Shown here: in pieces, positions 27,854-36,743 of the stretch
How the letters are laid out: the number at the start of each line of letters is the position of its first letter
Numbering within the stretch: position 1 is the first letter of the stretch
The notes under the pieces: generated by a model
The model's input: only the letters and a program-made list of their open reading frames with translations
What the model was told of the DNA's origin: nothing
Database searches by the model: none
Program-made: the position numbers and the translations under genes
Source of the DNA: Sphingobacteriia bacterium
Lineage (GTDB): Bacteria; Bacteroidota; Bacteroidia; Chitinophagales; Chitinophagaceae
Assembly: GCA_947460365.1 (NCBI GenBank)
Contig: CANHJH010000005.1
Span: 1-39,737, forward strand
Length of the DNA stretch: 39,737 nucleotides
Reading direction: 5' to 3'

Positions 27854-28660
27854 ATGTCTCCATTCAATAATAAAGTAGTTGTAATTACCGGCGGTTCAGA
27901 AGGTATTGGTAAAGCGCTGGTTGATGATTTTGTTCAACAGGGTGCTAAAGTGGCTACTTGTGGCAGAAATTATGATAAGCTTTATCAGCTCCAGTCTTTG
28001 TATTCTGGCAAGCCATTATTAATCCATACTGCTGATGTGAGCAAAGAACAAGATTGTTTAAGTTTCATTCAGACAGTAGTAAAACAATTCGGTACCATCG
28101 ATATTTTAATAAATAATGCTGGTGTTTCTATGCGTTCTTTAGTTGCAGATGTTGAATTCGACACTATTAGAAAAGTGATGGATATTAACTTCTGGGGAAC
28201 GGTTTATTGTACCAAATTCGCACTGCCTTACATACTCCAAAATAAGGGTACTGTAGTTGGTGTATCGTCCATTGCAGGTTATCGTGGATTACCTGGCAGA
28301 AGTGGTTATTCTGCTTCAAAATTTGCGGTAAACGGATGGTTAGAAGCACTTAGAACTGAACTTTTAGGCAGTGGGACTAATGTAATGTGGGTTTGTCCGG
28401 GTTTTACCACTTCAAACATCCGAAATGCTGCGCTGAATAAAGAAGGAAAAGCACAAGGTGAATCACCCATGGACGAATCTAAGATGATGAGTTCAGCTGC
28501 TTGTGCAGATCATATTATAAAGGCTATTCAAAAAAGAAAAAGAACATTAGTGCTAACGCTCAATGGCAAACAAACTGTTTTCTTAAATAGATTTTTTCCG
28601 TCTTTGGCAGACAAATTAGTGAATAATTTTTTCTTTAAAAATGGCGAGTTGATGAAATAA
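27854..28660 (+). CDS. Short-chain dehydrogenase/reductase (SDR)
   Basis: This 268-aa classical SDR has the cofactor motif 'TGGSEGIGKAL', 'NNAGVSM', the catalytic Ser in 'VSSIAGYRG' and 'YSASK' (Tyr and Lys). The extended C-terminus ('TVFLNRFFPSLADKLVNNFF') resembles SDRs that act on ketones of lipids or sterol-like substrates, but the substrate cannot be read from the sequence. It is the first gene of a co-directional trio with the SAM hydroxide adenosyltransferase and lpdA. A TACCTTTA at 27825-27832 could be its -7 element; no -33 box stands out. Confidence 0.9.
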   Translation: MSPFNNKVVVITGGSEGIGKALVDDFVQQGAKVATCGRNYDKLYQLQSLYSGKPLLIHTADVSKEQDCLSFIQTVVKQFGTIDILINNAGVSMRSLVADVEFDTIRKVMDINFWGTVYCTKFALPYILQNKGTVVGVSSIAGYRGLPGRSGYSASKFAVNGWLEALRTELLGSGTNVMWVCPGFTTSNIRNAALNKEGKAQGESPMDESKMMSSAACADHIIKAIQKRKRTLVLTLNGKQTVFLNRFFPSLADKLVNNFFFKNGELMK

Positions 28661-28688
28661 GTTTACCATTTCTACGTTATTAGCTGGC

Positions 28689-29510
28689 ATGCCCATTCTT
28701 ACGATGTCTTCAGATATTGGCCAGCGAGATTATATTGTTGGTGCTATAAAGGGGCAATTCTTGCAATTGCAGCCTGAACTTAATTTGGTAGACATTACAC
28801 ACTATTTATCTCAAACAAATTATCCATTAGCTGCCTACACTTGTAACAGTGCCTTTAAACATTTTCCTGCAGGTACATATCATCTTATTCTAATCAATGT
28901 CTTTGAATCCGATAAGGATTATTTTCTTATAGCACAACATAATAATCAATACATCATTTGTCCGGATAACGGATTAATTACCATGATAACCGGTGTTAAA
29001 CCTGCTAAAATGGTAAAGGTTCCTGTTTCCAGAAATTCAAATTTGTTAAACATCACTGCTGATTTAGCAGCTGCCATTTATAAATTGGATGACTATCAAA
29101 ATTTAACCGCAGTGGGTGAACTTGCAACAGAGTTTGTTGAAAAATACCCATTACGTCCAACTGTTGGGCCCAATTGGATAGAAGGGCAAGTGATATTTAT
29201 TGATCATTTTGAGAATGTGGTGGTGAACATTACAGAAAAAGATTTCGAGGAACACCGAAAAGGCCGACAGTTTAAAATTATGTTTCAACGAAATGAAGTT
29301 ATTGAAAGCTTAAGCGGAAATTATACAGGGGTTAACGAACACGATAAGGTTGCTTGGTTTAACTCTGCAGGTTTCCTGGAGATAGCTATCAGAAATGGGA
29401 ATATGGCCGGTTTATTCGGTTTTCAGGGATACGATGAACAACTTCAGCCTAACGCTTCGGCCGCCGGAAATAAGTGGTTTTATCAAACAATTCGTATATT
29501 TTTTGAATAA
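28689..29510 (+). CDS. SAM hydroxide adenosyltransferase (DUF62 family)
   Basis: This 273-aa protein has the N-terminal 'LTMSSDIGQRDYIVGAIKG', 'VDITHYLSQTNYPLAAY' and the C-terminal domain motif 'GQVIFIDHFENVVVNIT'. It belongs to the chlorinase/fluorinase superfamily. Members without the halide pocket hydrolyse S-adenosylmethionine to adenosine and methionine. No halogenase-type neighbours are present, so hydrolase is the likely activity. It lies 28 bases after the SDR gene. Whether the two are functionally linked is unclear. Confidence 0.9.
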   Translation: MPILTMSSDIGQRDYIVGAIKGQFLQLQPELNLVDITHYLSQTNYPLAAYTCNSAFKHFPAGTYHLILINVFESDKDYFLIAQHNNQYIICPDNGLITMITGVKPAKMVKVPVSRNSNLLNITADLAAAIYKLDDYQNLTAVGELATEFVEKYPLRPTVGPNWIEGQVIFIDHFENVVVNITEKDFEEHRKGRQFKIMFQRNEVIESLSGNYTGVNEHDKVAWFNSAGFLEIAIRNGNMAGLFGFQGYDEQLQPNASAAGNKWFYQTIRIFFE

Positions 29511-29596
29511 CCGGGGATTCTCTTTTTTAGTTTGAGCAATTGCAAGTATTTTCGCATTCTCAAATCAATTATTGTATAAAATATAATTTGTATAAC

Positions 29597-31006
29597 ATGG
29601 CATATGATGTAATTGTACTTGGAAGTGGTCCCGGAGGTTATCCGGCTGCAATTCGTGCTTCTCAATTAGGGTTTAAAGTGGCAATCATTGAAAAGGAGAG
29701 CCTTGGCGGCGTTTGTTTAAATTGGGGTTGTATTCCTACCAAAGCTTTAATTAAAAGTGCGCAGGTTTATGAATACATGAAACACAGTGCCAGTTATGGT
29801 ATCAATGCATCTAATGTTCAACACGATTTTGGTGCAGTAGTAAAAAGAAGTCGAGGCGTTGCTGATAAAATGAGCAAAGGCGTTCAATTCTTAATGAAAA
29901 AGAATAAGATTGATGTGATCATGGGCTATGGTAAAGTAAAAGCCAAAGGTCAGGTTGAGGTAACCGCTGCAGATGGTTCTAAAAATGTGGTAGAAGCCAA
30001 AAATATCATCATCGCCACGGGTGGTAGAAGTAGAGAGTTACCCAACCTTAAACAAGATGGTAAAAAAATAATAGGATACAGAGAAGCAATGGTTCTGCCT
30101 GAACAGCCTAAAAGCATGATTATTGTTGGTAGTGGTGCTATTGGAGTTGAGTTTGCTTATGTCTATAACAGCATGGGAACTAAAGTAACTATTGTAGAAT
30201 TTTTACCTCGCATTGTTCCTTTAGAAGATGAAGATATTTCTAAAGAGCTTGAAAAGCAGTACAAGAAAATGGGCATTGAAATCATGACCAATTCTTCTGT
30301 AGAGTCTGTTGATACTAGCGGAGCAGGTGTGAAAGCTTCCGTAAAAAAACAAGATGGTTCAACTGTTGTATTGGAAGCTGATATTGTTTTAAGCGCAGTT
30401 GGTGTAGTAGCTAATATTGAAAATATTGGATTAGAAGAGAATGGCATTAAAACAGAAAAAGGAAAAGTAATTGTTGATAAATATCAGCAGACTTCTGTTG
30501 CCGGAATTTATGCAATTGGTGACTGCTCTCCAGGACAGGCCCTAGCTCACGTAGCTGCTAAAGAAGGTATTAATGCTGCAGAACATATTGGCTATAACGA
30601 AAAAAGATTGCATCATTTACCTGATGTAATGGATTACAATAATATTCCCGGATGTACCTATTGTACCCCGGAAATCGCTAGTGTAGGATACACAGAAAAA
30701 GCAGCAAAAGAAGCAGGGTATGAAATTAAAGTAGGTAAATTCCCCTTTGTTGCCAGTGGGAAAGCCAGTGCAGCCGGCGCTACTGATGGTTTTGTTAAAG
30801 TTATTTACGATGCTAAATACGGTGAATTTTTAGGTTGCCATATGATTGGTACCAATGTAACGGAGATGATTGCAGAGGCAGTAGTTGCTCGTAAATTAGA
30901 AACAACCGCTCACGAAATACTTAATGCAGTGCATCCGCATCCTACAATGAGTGAAGGTCTGAAAGAAGCTACAGCAGCAGCTTACGGCGAAGCAATTGAT
31001 ATTTAA
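29597..31006 (+). CDS. lpdA: Dihydrolipoyl dehydrogenase (E3)
   Basis: A 469-aa flavoprotein from the preferred start. ATG 29597 opens 'AYDVIVLGSGPGGYPAAIRA', the FAD dinucleotide fold; the ORF-track start at 29540 adds 19 unrelated residues. The redox disulfide is 'GGVCLNWGCIPTKALI', the NAD fold is 'IIVGSGAIGVEFAYV', and the C-terminal catalytic His-Glu is in 'HPHPTMSE'. It reoxidises the lipoyl groups of pyruvate, 2-oxoglutarate or branched-chain dehydrogenase complexes, or of the glycine cleavage system. None of those subunits lies in the window. A strong terminator follows. Confidence 0.96.
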   Translation: MAYDVIVLGSGPGGYPAAIRASQLGFKVAIIEKESLGGVCLNWGCIPTKALIKSAQVYEYMKHSASYGINASNVQHDFGAVVKRSRGVADKMSKGVQFLMKKNKIDVIMGYGKVKAKGQVEVTAADGSKNVVEAKNIIIATGGRSRELPNLKQDGKKIIGYREAMVLPEQPKSMIIVGSGAIGVEFAYVYNSMGTKVTIVEFLPRIVPLEDEDISKELEKQYKKMGIEIMTNSSVESVDTSGAGVKASVKKQDGSTVVLEADIVLSAVGVVANIENIGLEENGIKTEKGKVIVDKYQQTSVAGIYAIGDCSPGQALAHVAAKEGINAAEHIGYNEKRLHHLPDVMDYNNIPGCTYCTPEIASVGYTEKAAKEAGYEIKVGKFPFVASGKASAAGATDGFVKVIYDAKYGEFLGCHMIGTNVTEMIAEAVVARKLETTAHEILNAVHPHPTMSEGLKEATAAAYGEAIDI

Positions 31007-31024
31007 TGTATATTCATAAACATA

Positions 31025-31064
31025 AAAAAGCGACTGTTTAATATTAATTGAACAGTCGCTTTTT
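31025..31064. terminator. Bidirectional rho-independent terminator between lpdA and the DUF4197 gene
   Basis: A perfect 14-bp stem (AAAAAGCGACTGTT and its complement AACAGTCGCTTTTT) encloses a 12-base loop. It has an A-run on the left and a T-run on the right, so it can end transcripts from both convergent genes. It lies 18 bases after the lpdA stop and 50 bases after the DUF4197 stop. Confidence 0.9.
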
Positions 31065-31114
31065 ATTTTATTTATCTCAGTTTGCTATTTTTTCGATGCT
31101 ACTAGATAGCATGC

Positions 31115-31882
31115 TTAATTGCCAAATACTTTCTTTAATAACTCACTAGTTCTTGCTAACGGATTTTTCCGAATGTCTTTTTCTTCAGAAGCGATTTGAT
31201 TATAAATTCCGTTCATTGATTGTGCTGTTACATAACCCGCTAAGTCAGGATTTATTTTCTTCAAACTAAAACCATTATATGCGGTTATTAATGTGTTCCA
31301 ATATTTGGTAGCATTCGTTTTTTCAAGCGATTTTTCAATCGAAGGTTTAAATGCATTGGCTAATGCAAGATTTGTCTTTTGTTGGAGATATGCGGTAGCA
31401 GCCGTATCTGTTCCTTTTAATATACCCATCGCATCGGTTATGGTCATTTCTTTAATCGCTGAAACAAATATCGGTGCAGCACTTTTACAGGCATCTTCCG
31501 CAGCTCTATTCATCGATAAGATCGCTTCGTCAACTTGCTTACTCATGCCCATATTTCTGAGCGTTGTTTCTATTTTCTTTGCATCAGGCGGCATTAAAAT
31601 TTTTAGTGCAGCATTGGCAAAAAAACCATCCGGTTTAGAAAGTGCTTCTGCTCCTTTCTTAACTCCATTGGTTAATGCCTCCTTCAATCCATTGGCTATT
31701 TCCTCATTAGCCAATGATCCTTTCTTATTGGTACTTCCATAAATCACATCCAATAATTTCCCCTGTTTTTTAGTGGTGTCACTGGTTATTTTTGCTTTTT
31801 TTAAAAAAGCATCCAGCCCTTGTGCTTGTATACTGTTACTGCTGAAAAATAACAGTAGAAGAATAATAGTTACTTGTTGCAT
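31115..31882 (-). CDS. DUF4197 family protein, exported
   Basis: This 255-aa protein has a signal peptide ending near 'NSIQAQ'. The DUF4197 landmarks are 'EIANGLKEALTNGVKKGAE', 'MNRAAEDACKSAAPIF', 'EMTITDAMGILKGTDTAAT' and 'YWNTLITAYNG'. The family is widespread in Gram-negatives, probably periplasmic, and of unknown function. Length and domain span are normal. It lies 116 bases downstream of kdsA on the same strand. Confidence 0.88.
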   Translation of the reverse strand: MQQVTIILLLLFFSSNSIQAQGLDAFLKKAKITSDTTKKQGKLLDVIYGSTNKKGSLANEEIANGLKEALTNGVKKGAEALSKPDGFFANAALKILMPPDAKKIETTLRNMGMSKQVDEAILSMNRAAEDACKSAAPIFVSAIKEMTITDAMGILKGTDTAATAYLQQKTNLALANAFKPSIEKSLEKTNATKYWNTLITAYNGFSLKKINPDLAGYVTAQSMNGIYNQIASEEKDIRKNPLARTSELLKKVFGN

Positions 31883-31998
31883 TTTATATATATTATTCCG
31901 CTAAACTATGGTTCATTTGTCAATAAAAACGAAACATATATAACATTAACAATTTATACAGTTACTGTTATGCTTTACCTGAAAATTTTCGCAGTTTA

Positions 31999-32835
31999 TT
32001 ATAATCCGTTTTTTACAACTGTTTCTCTTAATCGAACTAATTTTTCTAATAATGCAGGAAGTAATTGAAGTGGTAGCATATTAGCTCCGTCACTTTTTGC
32101 TTCTTTAGGATTGGGATGTGTTTCTATGAATAAGCCACTGGCTCCGGTTGCAATGGCCGCTTTGGCAATAGTTCCTATCATTTGGGGATTTCCTCCTGTA
32201 ACACCACTAGATTGATTGGGTTGTTGCAGGGAATGGGTACAATCCATTATTACTGGTACTCCATGTGCCAACATGGTTGGAATGTTTCTATAATCTACTA
32301 TTAAGTCTTGATAACCAAATGTGTTACCTCTTTCCGTTAACATCACTTTATCGTTACCTGCTTTTTGTATTTTATCAACCGCGAATCGCATGGATTCGCC
32401 ACTTAAAAATTGTCCTTTTTTAACGTTTACTATTTTATTGGTTGCAGCTGCAGCTACCAATAAATCAGTTTGTCTGCATAAAAAAGCCGGTATTTGTAAG
32501 ATATCTATAAATGGGGCTGCCATCGCTGCTTCTTCATGTGCATGGATATCGGAAGTAGTGGGTAAATGATACGTGTCGCCCACTTTTTTTATGAGCGATA
32601 AGCCATTGTCATCGCCAATTCCTGTAAATGAATTGGCACTGGTTCTATTGGCTTTTCTATAACTTGCTTTAAATACGTAAGGTATACCCAATGTCTTACA
32701 AGTTGCAGCAACAGAATCAGCAATTTCCATCACTATTTCTTCACTTTCAACAACACATGGTCCTGCAATCAAAAAAAATGAATCAGGGTTATATTGCTGT
32801 TTGCTGAATAAATCTTGTAAAAAAAATGGCAACAT
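31999..32835 (-). CDS. kdsA: 3-deoxy-8-phosphooctulonate (KDO-8-P) synthase
   Basis: This 278-aa TIM-barrel enzyme condenses phosphoenolpyruvate with arabinose-5-phosphate to KDO-8-P for lipopolysaccharide inner core. Visible motifs are 'FFLIAGPCVVES', 'VFKASYRKANRTS', 'MLTERGNTFGYQDLIVDY' and 'GLFIETHPNP'. Cys27 in 'AGPCVVES' is the position that distinguishes the metal-dependent class from the Asn-bearing E. coli type, so this one is probably metal-dependent. Other kds genes are not adjacent. It is divergent from the threonine dehydrogenase gene across a gap with a heptamer repeat. Confidence 0.95.
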   Translation of the reverse strand: MLPFFLQDLFSKQQYNPDSFFLIAGPCVVESEEIVMEIADSVAATCKTLGIPYVFKASYRKANRTSANSFTGIGDDNGLSLIKKVGDTYHLPTTSDIHAHEEAAMAAPFIDILQIPAFLCRQTDLLVAAAATNKIVNVKKGQFLSGESMRFAVDKIQKAGNDKVMLTERGNTFGYQDLIVDYRNIPTMLAHGVPVIMDCTHSLQQPNQSSGVTGGNPQMIGTIAKAAIATGASGLFIETHPNPKEAKSDGANMLPLQLLPALLEKLVRLRETVVKNGL

Positions 32836-32880
32836 AGATAAAAATTTAAAAGTAAAAATTAAAAAGTAAAACCGGAATCA

Positions 32881-32922
32881 TCAATTATCAATTGTCAATT
32901 ATCAATTATCAATTAATAATTA
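32881..32922. repeat. Heptamer tandem repeat (TCAATTA) between kdsA and tdh
   Basis: Five consecutive 7-base units run TCAATTA, TCAATTG, TCAATTA, TCAATTA, TCAATTA, followed by a degenerate ATAATTA. The array sits in the intergenic gap between divergent genes. The number of units could vary by replication slippage; any effect on the flanking promoters is speculation. Confidence 0.85.
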
Positions 32923-33013
32923 ATAACCCTCAAAATTAAACATTTTACTATTCATCATAAAATTAACTATCAGTCATTCCTTTTTTGTTTCTTTGCGCTT
33001 TAAATGATTTAAC

Positions 33014-33970
33014 ATGCCATCCAGGAAAGATAAGATATTAGTAATTGGTGCATCAGGACAAATAGGGGTTGAATTAACATTGGCATTGCGCAAGCAATAC
33101 GGTAACAATAATGTAGTTGCTTCTGATTTAAGAGAAGAAAATCCATTGTTAAAAGGATCCGGACCCTATGTGAGTCTAGATGTGATGAATAAGGAAATGT
33201 TACATGTACAGGTAATTCGTCAAAATATCACTCAAATATATTTATTAGCTGCAATTTTATCTGCAACAGGGGAGAAGAATCCCAACCTTGCCTGGCACCT
33301 CAATATGCAGGGTTTGCTGAATGTATTGGATATTGCTCGGGAAGAGAAATTACACAAGGTTTATTGGCCAAGTAGTATTGCTGTATTCGGTCCAACTTCA
33401 CCTAAGGTGAATTGTCCACAAAAAACGGTCATTGAACCTTCAACGGTATATGGTATCAGTAAATATGCGGGGGAGTTTTGGTGTAACTATTATCACCAAC
33501 GTTATGGCGTTGATGTAAGAAGCATCCGTTATCCGGGGTTAATCAGTTACAAATCTGCACCAGGTGGCGGCACTACAGACTATGCTGTTGAAATATATAC
33601 GGAAGCAATTGATCACAAAAAGTACAATTGTTTTTTGGCAGAAGATACCTATTTGCCGATGATGTATATGCCCGATGCTATAAGGGCAACATTAGAATTA
33701 ATGAACGCTCCTGCAAACCAAATAACTGTTCGTACTTCTTACAATGTTGCCGGCATGAGTTTTTCTCCAAAAGAAATTGCAGCCAGTATTCAAGCACATA
33801 TCCCCGAATTTACCATGCAGTATAAGCCCGATTATCGCCAGGAAATTGCTAACAGTTGGCCTCAAAGCATAGATGATAGCTATGCAAAAAAAGATTGGGG
33901 CTGGAAGCCCCAATACGATTTGCCTAAAATGACGGCAGATATGTTAATAAACCTTAAGTCTAAAATCTAA
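33014..33970 (+). CDS. L-threonine 3-dehydrogenase, SDR/epimerase type
   Basis: This 318-aa extended SDR has 'ILVIGASGQIGVELTLAL' for NAD, 'VYWPSSIAVFGP', the catalytic 'YGISKYAGE' and 'RYPGLISYKSAPGGGTTDYA'. These blocks match the UDP-galactose-epimerase-like threonine dehydrogenases of Flavobacteria and animals. Those enzymes oxidise L-threonine to 2-amino-3-ketobutyrate, which Kbl then cleaves to glycine and acetyl-CoA. A kbl gene is not adjacent. The last 11 bases overlap the convergent outer-membrane protein gene. Confidence 0.88.
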   Translation: MPSRKDKILVIGASGQIGVELTLALRKQYGNNNVVASDLREENPLLKGSGPYVSLDVMNKEMLHVQVIRQNITQIYLLAAILSATGEKNPNLAWHLNMQGLLNVLDIAREEKLHKVYWPSSIAVFGPTSPKVNCPQKTVIEPSTVYGISKYAGEFWCNYYHQRYGVDVRSIRYPGLISYKSAPGGGTTDYAVEIYTEAIDHKKYNCFLAEDTYLPMMYMPDAIRATLELMNAPANQITVRTSYNVAGMSFSPKEIAASIQAHIPEFTMQYKPDYRQEIANSWPQSIDDSYAKKDWGWKPQYDLPKMTADMLINLKSKI

Positions 33971-34691
33971 TACCTAATCCTAAATTAATCCCTCGAATAC
34001 CAGCCCATGGCCCATCTGACATGATTTTTGCACCACTGCCATTAACTGTTGAGGTGAATTTAAAAGGATTTGCCTGTATTTCACTCAAATTAGTTCTTAA
34101 TGCATTTTGTTCATCGGTATTTAATGTAGTGGCAAAATTTAAGTCTCCCTTACTTGTTCCATAATGTCCACCAATGATTTGAAAATCAAGCACTACTTTT
34201 GTTGCTATGTGAAATTGGTAGCCAATCATTAAACCCGGACTAGTAGACTTTATTTTTCCAGTCATTAGCGCTTCCTTGGTAATTGCGGTGGGTGTACCTT
34301 CATTTACAGTGTATTTAACTGGAAGGGTAATATCAAATGTTGCAAAACGAACATATGGTGCAAAATAAAACCCTCTCATTTTTCTGAGTCCTAAATAAAT
34401 TCTGGCTTCTGGTGTAATAGCTGTATTACCTATTTCTAATTTTGAAAAATCAATATCATTACTACTGATTTGATCTCTCAGTAAATCCTGATAAGGTAAA
34501 GTCCCTTTAGGCATTGTTCTATAACTTACAGAGAACGAAATATTTTTAAATATATGTCTCTCAAAAGTAAAGTGATAGTTCTTAAAAGCCATCGATGCAA
34601 CATTCCATTTAACAATGTTTTTACCGCCTATCAAACGCTGTGATTGCGCTAAAAAGGGAATGCAAACTAGTAATACCATTAATTTTTTCAT
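33960..34691 (-). CDS. Outer-membrane beta-barrel protein (DUF3575-like), hypothetical
   Basis: About 243 aa from the preferred start. ATG at 34691 gives 'KKLMVLLVCIPFLAQSQ', a clean signal peptide; the track's start at 34724 adds a lysine-rich tail in front. The mature part has alternating strands ('NYHFTFERHIFKNISFSVSYR', 'KMRGFYFAPYVRFATFDITL', 'GLMIGYQFHIATKVVLDF') and ends 'GLGIRF' with a terminal Phe, as outer-membrane barrels do. Function is unknown. It lies downstream of the Rrf2 regulator gene on the same strand and overlaps the convergent threonine dehydrogenase gene by 11 bases. Confidence 0.75.
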   Translation of the reverse strand: MKKLMVLLVCIPFLAQSQRLIGGKNIVKWNVASMAFKNYHFTFERHIFKNISFSVSYRTMPKGTLPYQDLLRDQISSNDIDFSKLEIGNTAITPEARIYLGLRKMRGFYFAPYVRFATFDITLPVKYTVNEGTPTAITKEALMTGKIKSTSPGLMIGYQFHIATKVVLDFQIIGGHYGTSKGDLNFATTLNTDEQNALRTNLSEIQANPFKFTSTVNGSGAKIMSDGPWAGIRGINLGLGIRF

Positions 34692-34783
34692 ATGTTTTTT
34701 TTTGGTCTTATGAAACTTGCTCATATTCAGGTCGATTAAAAAGCACCAATGTTATGGCTTATTTCATAGTTATTGGAGGGGGT

Positions 34784-35194
34784 TTAATTATCAACTAAGT
34801 CTTGTATGGTTCGGTTTTCTAAAACTTTTAAAGTACTGTCTCTTACTTCAATCATTATTTTATTTAAACCACATTTCTTTTCATTACAGTCTGTACATTT
34901 TTTATAAAAATTCAAACTAACGCAGGGTAGGAGTGCAATTGGCCCTTCAATCAATCGCATAATCGTTGCCAATTGTATTTTATCCGGATCCAAGTTTAAA
35001 AAATAACCACCTCCTTTGCCTTTTTTACTGTTTAAAATGCCCGCTTTTTTTAATTCCAATAAAATAGATTCAAGGAATTTGATGGGTATTTTTTTCTTAT
35101 CAGCAATACTAGCGATTAGTATAGGCCCCTCTTTATGCTGCTCCGCCATGTAAGTAAGCGCTTTTAATGCATATTGAGTTTTTTTTGCCAGCAT
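34784..35194 (-). CDS. Rrf2-family transcriptional regulator with four-cysteine motif
   Basis: This 136-aa winged-helix protein starts 'LAKKTQYALKALTYMAEQ', the Rrf2 hallmark. It has the wing 'KKGKGGGYFLNLDPDKI' and a C-terminal loop with Cys91, Cys100, Cys103 and Cys108 ('KKCTDCNEKKCGL'). Rrf2 members with three or more cysteines here (IscR, NsrR type) usually bind an Fe-S cluster and sense iron-sulfur status, NO or redox. The spacing differs from E. coli IscR, so the signal is uncertain. dapB lies 32 bases upstream, and the outer-membrane protein gene, its possible target, lies 92 bases downstream. Confidence 0.9.
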   Translation of the reverse strand: MLAKKTQYALKALTYMAEQHKEGPILIASIADKKKIPIKFLESILLELKKAGILNSKKGKGGGYFLNLDPDKIQLATIMRLIEGPIALLPCVSLNFYKKCTDCNEKKCGLNKIMIEVRDSTLKVLENRTIQDLVDN

Positions 35195-35226
35195 ATTATA
35201 CTACGTTAAGATTTATTTAATAAATA

Positions 35227-35946
35227 TTACAATCCCAATACATCTTTCATGCCAAAAATACCTTTGTGTTTACATGCAAAGGCTGCTGCTCTTACTGCAC
35301 CTCCGGCAAAGCCAATTCGATTATGTGCGGTGTGTATAATTTCAATGTCATCAATAACAGATGAATACTTAACATAATGTGTACCCGGTGCTGGGTCAAC
35401 TCGTTCAGATATAATTGTTAAGGAAGTTTCATCTTGTGCTGCATCACCATTGTTCCATCCCTTTTTTCTGGTGATTCTTTCCAATACCTGCTCCGCTAAT
35501 GTAATTGCAGTGCCACTTGGGGCGTCTTTTTTTTCGGTATGATGAATCTCTTTCATCGTCACATCATATTCTGCGTAATTGTTCATCAATGTAGCCAAGT
35601 GTTTGTTTACCTCAAAAAATAAATTCACTCCAATACTATAATTACTTGCATAAACCAATGTGCCTTGGTTTAATTCGCAATAAGCTTTTACCATTTCCCA
35701 TTCACTTAACCATCCGGTAGATCCGCTAACAACAGGTATGCCATATTCAATACATTTTTTGATATTGTCAACCGCACTATGCGGTCCGGTAAACTCAATA
35801 GCAACATCAGCTTTCTGAATATTTGCTGCAGTAAAGTCGTGCACGTTATTGATGTCTATTTTTAACACAATTTCATGTCCATTTTCAACCGCAATAGATT
35901 CGATGGCCTTGCCCATCTTACCATAACCAATTAATGCAATTCTCAT
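35227..35946 (-). CDS. dapB: 4-hydroxy-tetrahydrodipicolinate reductase
   Basis: This 239-aa enzyme reduces (hydroxy)dihydrodipicolinate in lysine and meso-diaminopimelate synthesis, using NAD(P)H. Visible are 'RIALIGYGKMGKAIE' (nucleotide fold), 'VVSGSTGW', the active-site 'EIHHTEKKDAPSGTAI' with the His pair and Lys, and 'ASNYSIGVNLFF'. It is slightly shorter than the E. coli protein, as is usual in Bacteroidota. It lies downstream of parA-parB-DUF5683 on the same strand, a neighbourhood common in this group. Confidence 0.95.
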   Translation of the reverse strand: MRIALIGYGKMGKAIESIAVENGHEIVLKIDINNVHDFTAANIQKADVAIEFTGPHSAVDNIKKCIEYGIPVVSGSTGWLSEWEMVKAYCELNQGTLVYASNYSIGVNLFFEVNKHLATLMNNYAEYDVTMKEIHHTEKKDAPSGTAITLAEQVLERITRKKGWNNGDAAQDETSLTIISERVDPAPGTHYVKYSSVIDDIEIIHTAHNRIGFAGGAVRAAAFACKHKGIFGMKDVLGL

Positions 35947-36037
35947 AAAAACTATAAATTATACAATAAAAATTTAAAAATAAATTAAAAAATAAAATCG
36001 CGCCCATGAGCGCTATTGCGACAAGTCAAATCCTACT

Positions 36038-36065
36038 TAAAATAGCCCCCTTTGCCTGGCTATTT
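36038..36065 (-). terminator. Possible terminator or attenuator after the parAB-DUF5683 operon
   Basis: AAATAGCC and GGCTATTT form a perfect 8-bp stem with a 10-base loop. It overlaps the TAG stop of the DUF5683 gene and, on the minus strand, is followed by TT then AAG. The T-run is short, so termination before dapB would be partial. Confidence 0.4.
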
Positions 36066-36743
36066 GCCAATATTTTTGGGTTTTCTAATTGGATCTTTTA
36101 AACTGATACGCATTGTTAAAACCGGACTTTTTGTAATTGCATTGATCTGCGGATGAATTTGCATACTCAAATCATCACTTACATTAAAATGTTTTAAATG
36201 CCCAAATACTGTTGCATCAACAACTTGAAGCCCCCACGCCAAAATAATCCAAAGGATAGAATAGTCCCTATTTCTACGAAACATATTCCTGTAATTCTGC
36301 AAAGAATAGATATTTAAGTTAACCAGTTCCGGATCAATAGAGGCAATTGCACTGCTGTCGCCCAATTGTGCATTGTATCTGGCCTCATAGGCAAACTTGG
36401 TTTTCTTATAATAGTCATTGTTATATATATAAGTAACAGCTGGTATGGCTATTACTCCCCAGGCAAGTGGTATTTTCCAATATTCTCTGTTGTATGCCTG
36501 CCCCCATCCCGGTATCATTGCAGAACGTCTTGTAGCTCTCTGCGGAATGTGTTTACTAAGCCACAATGAATCTTTTTGTTTTTTGGTCAATATGCTTGCG
36601 GGCGACAACAGTTGAGGAGCTGAAAGTATTCCTGCGCTGTCTTTTGATGAAGTTGCTTTTTCTGCAACTTGTGCATTTATCGAATAATTACTTACACTTA
36701 ATAGTAAAAAGAGTATGCATACTGTAATTGAATTCCTGCGCAT
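36060..36743 (-). CDS. DUF5683 domain protein
   Basis: This 227-aa protein has an N-terminal signal or anchor ('ITVCILFLLLSVSNYSINAQ') and the DUF5683 core 'ATRRSAMIPGWGQAYNREYW', followed by hydrophobic 'LAWGVIAIPAVTYIY'. A second hydrophobic segment, 'YSILWIILAWGLQVVDATVF', lies near residue 165. The family is Bacteroidota-specific and of unknown function, regularly found beside parAB. The start overlaps the parB stop by one base (TAATG), so it is probably translated with parB. Envelope location is inferred. Confidence 0.88.
   Translation of the reverse strand: MRRNSITVCILFLLLSVSNYSINAQVAEKATSSKDSAGILSAPQLLSPASILTKKQKDSLWLSKHIPQRATRRSAMIPGWGQAYNREYWKIPLAWGVIAIPAVTYIYNNDYYKKTKFAYEARYNAQLGDSSAIASIDPELVNLNIYSLQNYRNMFRRNRDYSILWIILAWGLQVVDATVFGHLKHFNVSDDLSMQIHPQINAITKSPVLTMRISLKDPIRKPKNIGK

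Noticed and set aside
31293-31742. 149-aa plus-strand ORF
   Set aside because: Antisense shadow of the DUF4197 gene, whose own motifs are clear.
32881-32922. Heptamer array as a CRISPR
   Set aside because: Units are 7 bases with no spacers, and no cas genes are present.
36000-36030. GCGC-rich small palindrome upstream of dapB
   Set aside because: Stem of only four bases with no T-run; not a convincing terminator or riboswitch.
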